Part shown: piece by piece, positions 1 through 9,854 of the stretch | Position numbering within the stretch: position 1 is the stretch's first letter | Layout of the letters: each line of letters starts with the position of its first letter | NCBI GenBank assembly: GCA_050084515.1 | Contig: CM114274.1 | Span: 434,001 to 498,000, forward strand | Direction: 5' to 3' | DNA from: Blasia pusilla | Taxonomy: Eukaryota > Marchantiophyta > Marchantiopsida > Blasiales | Length of the DNA stretch: 64,000 bases | The notes under the pieces: generated by a model | Databases searched by the model: none | What the model was told of the DNA's origin: nothing | The model's input: the letters and a program-made list of their open reading frames with translations, nothing else | Made by a program: the position numbers and the translations under genes

Positions 1-267
1 GACTTGATCTTTGCATGATATGGATTACAGATGTGCGACTAACGATGGGGCAACCTAGCACCCGGCCTTCGATTCGGGCACCCAAGAAGGTGTATAGCAT
101 GTAGTAGATGTATAGGGCTACCAGGAGTTAGAGGACCTAACCGCCTTGATTAGGGGGCGAGTTGTGGTACACTTGCGTTTGTGGATACTCGTCTATGTTA
201 TGTATGTATGTGAGTATGGTATATCAACGATGTATGTTGTATGACGATGTGGATTCGCACGACAATT
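1..267 (+). mobile_element. 3' internal end of a gypsy-type element (family A)
   Basis: This stretch resembles the reverse complement of 9520-9780, the sequence between integrase and LTR in the gypsy element of 9.2-32 kb. Both share an ACGATGGGGC block, a 'gagttagag.gacctaacc' block and the run leading to a TGTCA-type LTR start. It is therefore read as the tail of an element whose coding part lies left of the window. It has no coding potential of its own. Confidence 0.5.
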
Positions 268-640
268 TGTCATGACCATACGGATTATGTCGTAGAGTAT
301 GGTGTCTTTGGTAGAGGCCATTCCTTATGTAGGACCGTAGTGGCTTGGTAGAGATGCGGTTCCATACATAGGGTTGGGGTTACTCACTTGGGGTGACTTT
401 CCCAAAGAGGGCCCGCTCTTAGGTTGGAGGATATAAGGTGGCTTGCCCTCAAAGAACGATCGAGTTCTTTGAGTTGAGCCTTTATGCGTTGGGAGTTAGC
501 CTTGGTAGTGAGTAGAGCTCTTGGCTATGGTGTTTCCCGCAAGCTTCGACCTAGATTCTCCCATCGTGGAGTGGGTTTGGCTCGATTGTATGTGATTGTA
601 AACGTGTTTTATGACAGTAGGTCTTTCACGGATTTCAGTT
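268..640 (+). repeat. LTR of family A (gypsy-type)
   Basis: It begins TGTCATGACC and closely matches 45777-46145 for about 370 bp, through the same 'gagttagccttggtagtgag' and 'cgcaagcttcgac' blocks. The TG start and its position after a gypsy-type tail support an LTR. The 3' boundary is uncertain, because the sequence runs at about 641 into a second copy of the DNA that precedes the LTR. Confidence 0.55.
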
Positions 641-745
641 GTGGTACACTTGTGTTTGTGGATACTCTCGTCTATGTTATGTATGTATGTGAGTATGGTA
701 TGTCAGCGATGTATGTTGTATGACGATGTGGATTCGCACGACAAC
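641..745 (+). repeat. Second copy of pre-LTR sequence
   Basis: About 105 bp nearly identical to 165-267 (the 'tgtggtacacttg' to 'ggattcgcacgacaa' segment). The LTR is thus bracketed by a direct repeat of its own upstream flank. The same arrangement occurs around the LTR at 9185-9515. The small reading frame at 484-723 spans this junction and is not a gene. Confidence 0.7.
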
Positions 746-789
746 AATGGTTTGCAACTAATCATTTAGATTTGGAGGCTTGAAAGTAT

Positions 790-1230
790 CTATACATCAA
801 GTTTCCTTCCTATTATTGTTGGAGCAGAAAAAATAAATCCTAGATTTCAAAGGAAAAACGGTTGTGGTCATCCCATTTGTCGTTTCTATCTTACTCACCC
901 AGGTAAATCTATTTGCAAATTTGCGCAATGTACTTACAAACTACGTAAATTTTCAAACATCCTTTTGATCATTGCAATGTTTGGTATATTAAGCAAATAC
1001 ATTCAAGTTTTGATAGGAGAAGGAGAACGACATTGGTTGCAGTTTATACTTCGTCATATTTGAGGCGCAACTACGTATGAATACTTGAGAATTGTGCATG
1101 GAGTGTGTCCTACCTACAACAATATTTTTTTATGGTCAATTATATGTTGCATTATCAAGAGTAGGAAAAAGAAATATAATTAATGTCACTATAAGAAGTG
1201 ATGCCCTTTCAAATGAAAAAAGACATTTCA
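790..1230 (+). pseudogene. Decayed Pif1/Helitron-type helicase remnant
   Basis: Two pieces read as the C-terminal part of a Pif1-family helicase, the type carried by Helitrons and also found as host PIF1. Near 865-905 one frame gives FKGKTVVVIPF, like the conserved 'GK.V.IPRI' segment. Near 1125-1170 another frame gives FFYGQLYVALSRVG, close to the highly conserved 'HGQLYVALSRV' motif. Stops and frameshifts separate them, and the segment between, which should hold the INKSQGQ motif, is barely recognisable. No Rep/HUH domain or Helitron terminus was found, so assignment to a Helitron is inference. Confidence 0.45.
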
Positions 1231-1290
1231 CGCGTTTTATGGTGTATTAAGAAATACTTCAATGAAACAAAATTCTTCTTATTGATATCT

Positions 1291-2200
1291 TGTTAAGCCT
1301 CTACACTCGACTTCACCATGGACATCGATTCGTTCCCCTAGCCATAGAAATATATGGGGTTATGGGGGAGAGGTTTGACTCCTTATACATTGCGCTCATC
1401 ATTTCGAGTCGAGAAATGAATTGTCGTTAGTTACTACAATTCTCTATTGCAGGCAACGGGTCCCCAAAATTTTAGAATGTGCCCAAGGTCAACGGGAACA
1501 ACCACCAAAACCCACTTAATGGTAATCAAGTCTTTCTAAGAATTATTCATATTGTCATTGGTGGTGAATTTAATTATTAAGGGTAGCCCTTTTCCTATTA
1601 CTCCACAGCTTGTGACCTTCACGTATAAAATTGAATACATGAAATGTCTTTTTACCGCTTTTTATGGAGACCTCTTTTCCTATATCTTCGCACCCGTGAA
1701 TAATACTGGCACGTGATGTTTGAGACTTACGTTTATGGCAAACGGGAGGCTTAGGTTAATTGTCCGGGGGAGACTGCCGAGAGTAGTTACGGCCATGATT
1801 TGGCTAGCTAGCCCTAGTACAACGAGCAACTCGGAAGAAGGGTATGTTACGGCCATGGGAAAGAGGATCGGTATGAATGATTAATGAAGGAGTTTGGCGA
1901 TATCGGTGATTATACTTTAGTCATGTCAATCAGTTGTACAGTCGACAGTGTCAGTCGCCGATTTTCTAAGTACAACTTCTAATATCTGAGAGATATGGAG
2001 TCGGGAAGTCGGTGGGGCTACTGTCACGTAACGGTCTGACATAGTCCTTTGCGCACCAGGGAAAGTATAAGCGCTCGGGTCACTTCTTAATGTGTAGCGA
2101 TTACCAACGCGCAACGACTATCTGCGAACTGCACGTCGTCGGCGGCTACATTAAGGCCCGGTGACTCTATGTACAGACTCTAATCCCCCTGGTTGAGAAC
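1291..2200. other. No recognisable feature
   Basis: Mixed-composition DNA with only short spurious reading frames. No repeat, RNA gene or domain was recognised. The last few hundred bases may hold the upstream regulatory region of the ATPase gene that follows. Confidence 0.4.
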
Positions 2201-2222
2201 TGCATGGGGTAGACCCTCTACC

Positions 2223-2230
2223 TATAAATA
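2223..2230 (+). promoter_or_regulatory. Putative TATA box of the ATPase gene
   Basis: TATAAATA lies 89 bases before the ATG at 2319. This would put a start site near 2255 and give a 5' leader of about 60 nt. It is the best core-promoter match directly upstream of the reading frame. A local promoter argues against the gene being a freshly inserted promoterless retrocopy. Confidence 0.55.
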
Positions 2231-2318
2231 GATAATGGAAACAATCACTGGAGTGGCGTATCTGTTTGGGGGCTTATGTAAATAGACTGAGGAAAGGTAG
2301 TGGAGTTTTCTTGGACTT

Positions 2319-5300
2319 ATGGGGAGATCGAAGGCCCGTCGAGTGTCTGTAAGTCCAGACACCGAGGAGATCGATCACGAAATCGGTATTGGTAAGACGA
2401 ATGATCGCGTGGCCACCCAGGCTTGTCCACGCCGTGAAGGGCTAAGGCCCAGGCTGCCGGTGCACGATGTCGTAGAGGAGAGCGAGGACGACGAGAACAT
2501 GGAAACTGGGGTAGTTAGCGGTGGCAAATGTGGTAGCTGTGCGAAGGAAGCAAATGCCAAACAGTCTACCGATGGTGGATGTGAATCTGTCCCTCGTACA
2601 CTTCGCCGAGGTAATAGATGTCATGGCAGGCGGGCTCCCAAGAAGACAACGCAGTCCCCGGGCCGTGGACAGCGTCGCTCTGCTAGCCTTGCGTACAAGA
2701 AACCGCCACCTGTGAAATCTGATTATTCCTCGGATGACAGTTTGCTGATTGATGACAGGGAAATGGTACTCAATCGTCCTTGGGTGGGAAGCTTCGCCAG
2801 TCATCGTGCCGAAGTCGGGGCTTTTGGAGATGGCTGGGGTTGTCAAGGTGGGATTTGGAACCAAGGAATTCCGACTGGGGCTGAGCAAACTGCTGGGCCT
2901 ACCACCAATGTGGGAGCAGATATTCAACCAGTTCGTGTTGATAGTTCTGTTAAACTCGATCAAATTGGAGGTTTATCTCACATTCTCAACTCTCTGAAAG
3001 AAATGGTCTTCTTTCCCCTTATGTACCCGTTGTTTTTCAAAAAGTTTGACATCAACCCACCGAAAGGAGTTCTCTTCTGTGGTCCTCCCGGAACGGGTAA
3101 GACTCTAGTAGCAAGGGCGCTGGCAGCTTCCGTGTCCAAGTCTGGCGTAGAGGTAAAATTCTACATGCGGAAAGGTGCAGATGTGCTGAGCAAATGGGTC
3201 GGAGAAGCTGAGAGACAATTAAAGCTACTGTTTGAAGAAGCCCAACGAAATCAGCCTTCAATTATTTTCTTCGATGAGATTGACGGGCTGGCGCCTGTCC
3301 GATCTAGCAAACAAGAGCAGGTCCACAATTCTATTGTGTCCACGTTGCTGGCGTTGATGGATGGGCTTGACTCTCGTGGGCAGGTAGTGATAATCGGAGC
3401 AACTAACAGGGTTGATGCTATTGATGGAGCTCTCAGGCGTCCTGGCCGATTTGATAGAGAGTTCACATTTCCTCTACCGAACTTGGACGCTAGAGCTGAA
3501 ATAATTGACATCCACACCCGCAAGTGGCAGAACCATCCTGCCGAGTCTCTCCGCAATGAGCTCGCGGAATCGTGTGTGGGGTATTGCGGTGCAGACCTTA
3601 AAGCACTTTGCACCGAAGCTGCTATCACAGCGTTCAGAAAGAAATATCCACAAATATATCGGAGTGACGAAACTCTCGTGGTAGATATGGATTCCGTGTT
3701 AGTTGGCAAGCAAGATTTCCGCGAAGCGATGATGACCATCACTCCAGCTTCGCATCGGGGAGCGTTGGTTTATGGTAGGCCTCTGGGGTCCACTGTTGCT
3801 CCATGTTTGGAGGGACAGTTGAACCAAATAATGGACGAACTCTCTACAGTGTTCTCGGTGTACTGCGCGAAGTCGTCTCGTTCACCCGGCGGTAGTGGCG
3901 ATGATGACTTCGATAGCTCCTTTGGTGTTCAGTTCGGATCCCGTACGCCTTCCGTGTACAGACCAAGGTTTTTGCTCTGTGGGGATGACGGGGGTGGGCT
4001 GGAGCACCTCGGTCCTGCTGTTCTTCATAAACTCGAAAGGTTTCCTGTTCACTGCCTCGCGTTTCAATCGCTGTTATCAAACCCGGGTGCCAGGAGTTCC
4101 GAGGAGTCTTTGATTCAATTGTTTGCAGAAGCTCGGAGGAACTCTCCAAGTGTGTTATACCTGCCTGAGCTGCAGCTATGGTGGGACACTGCACATGATC
4201 AGCTCCGTGCAATCCTGAGGCTGCTTCTTAGCGATCTCCCCTCAGATATGCCGGTTCTCCTTTTCGGGACCTGCTCGTCACCAATGCAGGATTTAGATCC
4301 GTACGCAGCTGGTATTTTTGGCGGGCATACGTTTCACATCAGACCTCCTTCTATCGAGGAACGTTCTGCCTTCATATCTAGGCTTATCGAGGAAGTTATA
4401 TCTTCTTCGAAATGCAAGGCTGGGCAAGAAGTCGACAATCTACCACAACTTGCCAAGGCACCTAGAGCTGAAAGGGTCCCAACCGATGCCGAGTTGCGTC
4501 AGCGTTCGGAATCGGAACAGCACGCATTGAGGAGGACCAGAATGTGCTTTCGAGATGTTTGCAATAGGCTCTTCAACGAGAGTCGATTCAGTATGTTTCA
4601 CTATCCTGTTATTGAAGAGAACGCTCCTGATTACTACACCGTCGTGCGGAATCCTATGGATGTGAGCACTTTGCTTCAGGGTGTGGACAATGGTAAGTAT
4701 ATCACCCCTAAATCTTTTCTGCAAGACGTCGAGCTGATTCCTGCTAATGCGAAAGAGTATAACAACAATGATCCTCAGGGTGCTCTCATTGTCAGCAAAG
4801 CTTGTGCTCTCCGTGACACAGTTCATATGTTAGTTGGTCAAATGGATCCTGGTCTTGTAGCGTTCTGTGAATCTATCGAGGCACGAGGTGGTCCAACAAA
4901 ATTACCACAGAGTGGATCTGATCATATGCCCGACTCTACTTCAAATCCGGTCTGCGCTTCACCAACAGCATCTGCGGTGATCCGAGGAGGTGCCCATGCG
5001 AAACGGGTTCGATTTAGTGTGGGTTCCGTTTCAGAAGACCCAGCTGAGTGGAAGAGTCCGGGTGTGAATCTTGGTTCACAACCTATGAATCCATCGAATA
5101 ATCCCAATCTGGGGTTGCCGAACCCGGATGCCGCATCGCCGACGGAGTTGGATCCGTGTGATACCGTAGAAGATAAGAGGGCGGACGCCGCAGAGCAGCT
5201 AAACCAGGAAACAAGTGAACAGACTATGAAAACAAGTAATGTTGCACGTAAGTCCAAAGTTAGAAAATACAAGAAGCGAATCGGAAAGATTCGAAGTAGA

Positions 5301-5447
5301 CTGTGTGACACAACGGATGGATTTGGTGTGGCACAACTGGAAAAGGTGTACGCAAGTGTGTTCAGGGGTCTAAGAGATGCGGATGCGAAGGATACGCGTT
5401 GGTGTCTCTCCTATTTAGAATTACTTGCCAATGGATTAGAACCTTAA
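2319..5447 (+). CDS. ATAD2/BRAT1-type AAA-ATPase with bromodomain
   Basis: This is an intact 1042-residue, single-exon reading frame. Residues 1-205 are low-complexity with acidic and basic tracts, as in nuclear chromatin proteins. The first AAA module has Walker A GPPGTGKT at 255-262, Walker B IIFFDEID at 315-322, sensor-1 GATNR from about 360 and the arginine-finger segment RRPGRF from about 373. A second AAA-like region (about 500-700) lacks a Walker A motif and looks inactive, as in the family. A bromodomain follows at about 735-845, with the acetyl-lysine-contacting Asn in the YN pair at 814-815. The basic C-terminus ends with the 'F.V.QLE.VY' helix typical of ATAD2-like proteins. The family (animal ATAD2, yeast Yta7, Arabidopsis BRAT1) binds acetylated histones and remodels chromatin; BRAT1 opposes transcriptional silencing. 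The absence of introns is odd for a plant member and suggests an old retrocopy or intron loss, but no stop or frameshift is seen. Confidence 0.9.
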   Translation: MGRSKARRVSVSPDTEEIDHEIGIGKTNDRVATQACPRREGLRPRLPVHDVVEESEDDENMETGVVSGGKCGSCAKEANAKQSTDGGCESVPRTLRRGNRCHGRRAPKKTTQSPGRGQRRSASLAYKKPPPVKSDYSSDDSLLIDDREMVLNRPWVGSFASHRAEVGAFGDGWGCQGGIWNQGIPTGAEQTAGPTTNVGADIQPVRVDSSVKLDQIGGLSHILNSLKEMVFFPLMYPLFFKKFDINPPKGVLFCGPPGTGKTLVARALAASVSKSGVEVKFYMRKGADVLSKWVGEAERQLKLLFEEAQRNQPSIIFFDEIDGLAPVRSSKQEQVHNSIVSTLLALMDGLDSRGQVVIIGATNRVDAIDGALRRPGRFDREFTFPLPNLDARAEIIDIHTRKWQNHPAESLRNELAESCVGYCGADLKALCTEAAITAFRKKYPQIYRSDETLVVDMDSVLVGKQDFREAMMTITPASHRGALVYGRPLGSTVAPCLEGQLNQIMDELSTVFSVYCAKSSRSPGGSGDDDFDSSFGVQFGSRTPSVYRPRFLLCGDDGGGLEHLGPAVLHKLERFPVHCLAFQSLLSNPGARSSEESLIQLFAEARRNSPSVLYLPELQLWWDTAHDQLRAILRLLLSDLPSDMPVLLFGTCSSPMQDLDPYAAGIFGGHTFHIRPPSIEERSAFISRLIEEVISSSKCKAGQEVDNLPQLAKAPRAERVPTDAELRQRSESEQHALRRTRMCFRDVCNRLFNESRFSMFHYPVIEENAPDYYTVVRNPMDVSTLLQGVDNGKYITPKSFLQDVELIPANAKEYNNNDPQGALIVSKACALRDTVHMLVGQMDPGLVAFCESIEARGGPTKLPQSGSDHMPDSTSNPVCASPTASAVIRGGAHAKRVRFSVGSVSEDPAEWKSPGVNLGSQPMNPSNNPNLGLPNPDAASPTELDPCDTVEDKRADAAEQLNQETSEQTMKTSNVARKSKVRKYKKRIGKIRSRLCDTTDGFGVAQLEKVYASVFRGLRDADAKDTRWCLSYLELLANGLEP

Positions 5448-7253
5448 TTTGATTAGGGAGACTTCCGTCTAACTAAACGAAAGTACGTAGTCAAATTGAT
5501 GGTTCCGCACGTCCTTTCTCTGCTTTGTGAATGTGTACCTTCACTGAAAGTGTTGTCTTTGAGACCTACTGCAAGAAATGACGGGCTTGTAAGCACACAC
5601 TCTGCCCAGATACAACCAAATATACGGCTTGCAAAGCGAACAAGGCATTACCCCCACACTTGGATTGAATCTTGAATCGAGTCCGCTTACATTTAGCTGA
5701 AATGGATAAATATAACGCTAGAAAAGGAAGGTAGAAGCTCGTTAATGGATTCCGCTCGTAAGAGAACATGTGATTACCTAGGTCTTCGAAGTCTCGAATA
5801 CAATTGTGTGAATCTCCGAAGCGTACGTCTTCGAAGTTTCAAATGACTCTTTCAATCATCGCAGCGTACTGCCAATCTTTTAGAATAGTTAACAGAACAA
5901 GCATTTGTACCCATCCTCCTCCGCCAGCAACTTTGAGACTATGAAGTGCGTATGCGCAACGATAACAAGATATCGTGTTGGACACTTCTTTGGACCCGTT
6001 GTACGAAAGAGACCAAAGCCCCCCGGACCGTTCATGTACTCTTAGGCTTGAACGGGAGACATTTCCTAAACATATGCTCCATTTCCATCAGAGTGTGCGT
6101 TAGCCCCGGTCTCTCCATTTTCAAATCGTTCTTCAGTCATGCTATGAGCATTTGTTCGTCCGAATATATGTGCATGTCTCCTAGTAAAGAAAACAAACTT
6201 TGATTCACACCATGTCCATTAAAGTTGAGGAAAATTCTTTTTCAAAAGTGTTGAAATCTCCTTCACGGGGCTTGAAACTTCCTCCACATCATGACCCCTC
6301 GACTTCCAAGACCCTTGAAAGAGGTGGCCAACCCTTCCACACCATAGTAGGCCCGAAGCCCTACCATGAAGGCCGAATTTAATGGCTTCCAAATTTGGTT
6401 ATCGATAGTTACTCTCAATAATTGCCCCATCCATGATGGTTTCTTTGACTAAATACCCTATCCCCAATATTTCCATGAAATCCTGAAGTACATTATAGTG
6501 TTCAAAAGTGCAACTTACTTAAAGTTTAGTGATATCTTAAGTACATTTAAAAGAAGTATTGTTGAGAAATTTGTCACGATATTCATAGTAGAGTGAGAGT
6601 AGATGGTATGGAGGTTATGTGTGGAGAGGTCAAGAGTGACTTGTTGGCCTCCTTTGGTGCCCTATGTCACCATTCAGCAGCATTCATGAAGGTTCTTGAT
6701 TTGATAGGAACTTGCCCAACGGGTTGAGATGAGTTATGTATACAGGTCACCTTTTCGAACGCTCGGGGCTTAAAGAGGAGTACGGGCTTTCAGAGGGGTA
6801 TACCTCAAGGGGAAGCTTGGAGAGGTTCATCTTTCCACTAGTGTGCCTTCCAAGCATAGGTCATGGCTTGATTGTTGTATTGTGTGGTGTTGGCATGTAT
6901 TAGACTTGGAATCCGTCACTTTAAGAGTGAGTTTGGCTTGATTTTTTTAGTATCGAAGAGCGGTGCGTTCCTCATATAATTTCACAAAGGAAAGATGCAT
7001 GAGGTCTAAGGTTTGATCTTATGTTTTGTGAGCTCGTACGTTTTGTGTGAGTGTTCATTGTATTTTGTGATGAATTATGAATATAAAACTTTTGGTGGTA
7101 ATTATGAGCGATATTTTGTAATGTAAAAGTTTTGTTGCAACTATCATGATTATTGAGTAAAGAGTGAGGGGTTTTTTCTAGAAGTGATAAGAGATTATGG
7201 TGGGCATATTTTTGCGGCCATGCTATGAAGGGATTTCTCACGAGTTGTGTTTT
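5448..7253. other. Intergenic, no gene recognised
   Basis: The 3' flank of the ATPase gene followed by AT-leaning DNA. Short frames at 5946-6382 have no recognisable domain. Near 6795 a 'ggggtatacctcaagg' block is shared with the gypsy LTRs at 9.2 and 31.6 kb, so an old LTR scrap may lie at about 6590-6870, but the match is too short to call. Confidence 0.4.
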
Positions 7254-8140
7254 TGTGTGCCTACTCCTCTTGAACATCAATCTCTAGTATTGCAGAAGCG
7301 TATGTTTAGTAGGGCACACTCACATTGCTGATCTGCACCCAGACACACTCACATTACTCTAGTCTGGGTCCATCATCCGTCAAACTCCTCGAGTCCTCCA
7401 CTCGGCCATTCATCAAGCTCAACCTTCCTAGTTCCTCACTTCTCGACACTTCCGTGACTTGGTTCGCCCCGTGGCTCCCCAAAGTGGAGTTCAATTCCAA
7501 AGCATCCTTGGAGACCCTCCCCCTTACCAATAGGTATGGGGTTCTTTGCCTTCCTCCTATCTTTGGAAGTAGGACTCTCAGGCCGCTCCTTTTGCCGCTC
7601 ATCCCAACTCCACGTTCAATAGTTTTTGGGTAGTTACTCAACCTAAGCTTAATAATTTTTCAGGATCTTTTATGTGTTGGAAGAGGCTTTGCATAAGATT
7701 TCCAACACCCTCTTACTCATTGCAAATGCATCTCAGGTGTGGAAGTTATGGTCCAAAATACAGTCAAATCCCCAAACGCTAGTTATGTTCCTAATCCGGT
7801 TCTCAACCTCTTTGGTAACCACTCTTCCAAAACTCGACTTCTCTCAAGTCTTGGTTCATGTTTCTTGAGTCATGACCATAAACGCATGAAACGCTCAAAT
7901 TCCATATGTCTCACGTCTCCTTCAAGAGACTTCTCTAATGCACAACCATCCTAGTGTGAGCACACTAGAGTTTTGATGTTTCATATCGGACCATAAACAC
8001 ATGAAATGCTCAACCTTGCTCGCATCTCATATCTTGTGTCTCCTTCAAGAGACCTCTCCAACATGCAACAATCCTAGTGTGGACCCACTAGAGTGCCGAT
8101 GTTCCGCATGGGCACTCATTTGGTTATGAGGGTCGTGACA
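7254..8140 (-). repeat. LTR family B, solo-like copy
   Basis: On the minus strand it starts TGTCACGACCCTCATAACC at 8140 and ends near 7254 in 'gttcaagaggagtaggc'. It shares blocks in the same order with 43978-44974 and 47862-48885. No gag or pol of its own lies next to it, so it is read as a solo or orphan LTR. It is shorter (about 0.89 kb) and more diverged than the other two. Confidence 0.65.
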
Positions 8141-8969
8141 TGTGTGCATGAAAGCGAAAAGGAAAGGAATTAGCTTTCTATGTGATTCATGCTCAAATCT
8201 TAGAGTCCAATAAATTCAGTAGAAATAAAACACCTCCTTGTTGCTTGCAAATTTTTATGGGTGATTTTAAGGAAGAGAGTAGACACCGATCTGTAGTGCA
8301 TGGTTGCATGATGGATCTTGTGAGTAGTCGTAGGTTGAAAAGGATTGGGTTTCTATTTACTACTTGAGAGCAACAAGTAATGGCCAAGTTATTTTTTTTC
8401 TCTTCAATGAAAGGGGATCATTTCTTTGTATAAGATACCCAATAGGAATACCTAGAGTGGGTAGTCAAGTTTGTGAAGACTATGCAATGCAGAGGGAGGC
8501 AAGAATGTGGAAGTTAGTATTTTTCATGGTCCTTTGAGAGTATTTTGGGGTATGATAAGATTTTGGGTATCAAGTCCAAGGCTTGTAGGTATGGTTCTTG
8601 GCCATGCGATAGAATAAAACATATGGGATATTCAAGAAAAGTTGAAGGAAATTTGTAAATATTAGGAGAATGAATGTTGGATGGACATAGGTAGGGGGAA
8701 CCCACATGCTAAAATGAAAGGCTTAGAATGTGGTGCAAGTTTGGTGGAAGAGCCAAGAAAGAGGAATGTGGGGTGTAATAAGAAAAAAAGTGCCACACCA
8801 CATCAACTTGAGGTGTATGGCTTCGAATAATACATACATTCTCCTCTTAGTCATTTGGCATTCCAAGGAAGGGGGGATATATTCGTCCGTCCCAAGGACG
8901 AATATATCCGTGTGGGCCCGGGTGCGGGATCTATAGGCCCGTGCCACCCAAGCATTCCGCCCTTACTTA
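8141..8969. other. Unassigned DNA with a short hairpin
   Basis: No coding potential or repeat family was recognised. The only striking structure is the 14-bp perfect inverted repeat at 8875-8909, listed separately. Confidence 0.4.
8875..8909. repeat. Perfect 14-bp inverted repeat (hairpin)
   Basis: Arms GGATATATTCGTCC (8875-8888) and its exact reverse complement (8896-8909) surround a 7-nt loop. A Helitron 3' end also has a hairpin, but no CTRR terminus follows closely, so the role is unknown. Confidence 0.6.
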
Positions 8970-9180
8970 GTTGCACACATCATCCTTCCAAACCATACCA
9001 TCATGTCCCTCCACAAAAGGACTCAGAATGACCAAACCTCACGCACCCACCATGTCGTGCGCATACACATCGCTACACAACATACATCGCTGTCATCGAA
9101 CACACACATGATCCCATGCTAACTCATGGCATCCATACACAGAGGCAAGAAGTACCAAAATATCTCCAATGAGAATGAGC
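8970..9180 (-). mobile_element. Rearranged gypsy fragments
   Basis: 8970-9066 resembles 10038-10138, the C-terminal pol segment with the 'gagggacatgatggtatgg' block. 9069-9170 is a second copy of 9529-9645, the sequence between pol and LTR. Their order relative to the adjacent LTR differs from the main element, so this is a scrambled or second partial element joined at about 9180. Confidence 0.5.
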
Positions 9181-9184
9181 TCTC

Positions 9185-9515
9185 AAGCTCTCTCTCCTTG
9201 AGGTATACCCCTCCCCTCTCCCAAGCTCTCTCCATGGTAACCTATGCTCCCAAGTCACCTCCTTGGCTCTTGACCTCATGTAAGAGGTCAAGGGCCACTT
9301 ACCAAAAATATAAAGTCAACTATCCCCAACATGGAAACTTACCCGTAATAGTAAGTTTCTCTATATGGCTCCAAATGAGCCGAAACGAAGGGGAAACGTG
9401 CTCTCTCAGGTTTCCCGGGGTCTCAACAGGTCATTCTCAACCTCCTGGGCATGTCCTCCACTACTCATGAAGATGCTCTGCTAGATCCCACCGATCTATC
9501 TTAACAGTCGTGACA
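9185..9515 (-). repeat. 3' LTR of the gypsy element
   Basis: It matches 31640-31975 with only scattered differences, for example through the 'ggtatacccctcccctctcccaagc' block. It starts TGTCACGACTG at 9515 on the minus strand. The match stops abruptly at about 9185, where the right LTR continues into different sequence, so this copy is probably truncated or recombined. The reading frame at 9126-9470 is an LTR translation, not a gene. Confidence 0.75.
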
Positions 9516-9559
9516 GCTGTCGTGCACATACACATCGCTACACAACATACATCGCTGTC

Positions 9560-9600
9560 ATCGAACACACACACAAACACACACAAACACACACGATCCC
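9560..9600. repeat. CA-rich simple repeat
   Basis: Short run of cacacacaaacacacac between integrase and the 3' LTR of the gypsy element. It is expanded relative to the otherwise similar copy at 9069-9170. Confidence 0.8.
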
Positions 9601-9854
9601 ATGCTAACTCATGGCATCCATACATAGAGGCAAGAGGTACCAAATCGCCCCCTAGTTGGTGGTTAGGTCCCTCTAACTCCAGATAGCCATCTATTCCTAC
9701 CTACCACGACATACATCTCTAGGACGCTAAGAGCATAAAGGCCGGATGCTCATGTGGCCCCATCGTTAGTCGCCTTCCTGTCATCCATATCACAGAAAAA
9801 ATTGGAATCGAAACCTACCTAGTATCTCCTCTATGTACATCTGGGACACATCCG

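Noticed and set aside
2442-2963. Minus-strand frames opposite the ATPase (also 3251-3742, 4440-4826, 4922-5311)
   Set aside because: They are shadows of a clear, conserved plus-strand gene and have no domain of their own.
9126-9470. A 114-residue protein and its near-copy at 31659-31931
   Set aside because: Both are the same reading of the gypsy LTR pair. Conservation reflects the LTR, not coding.
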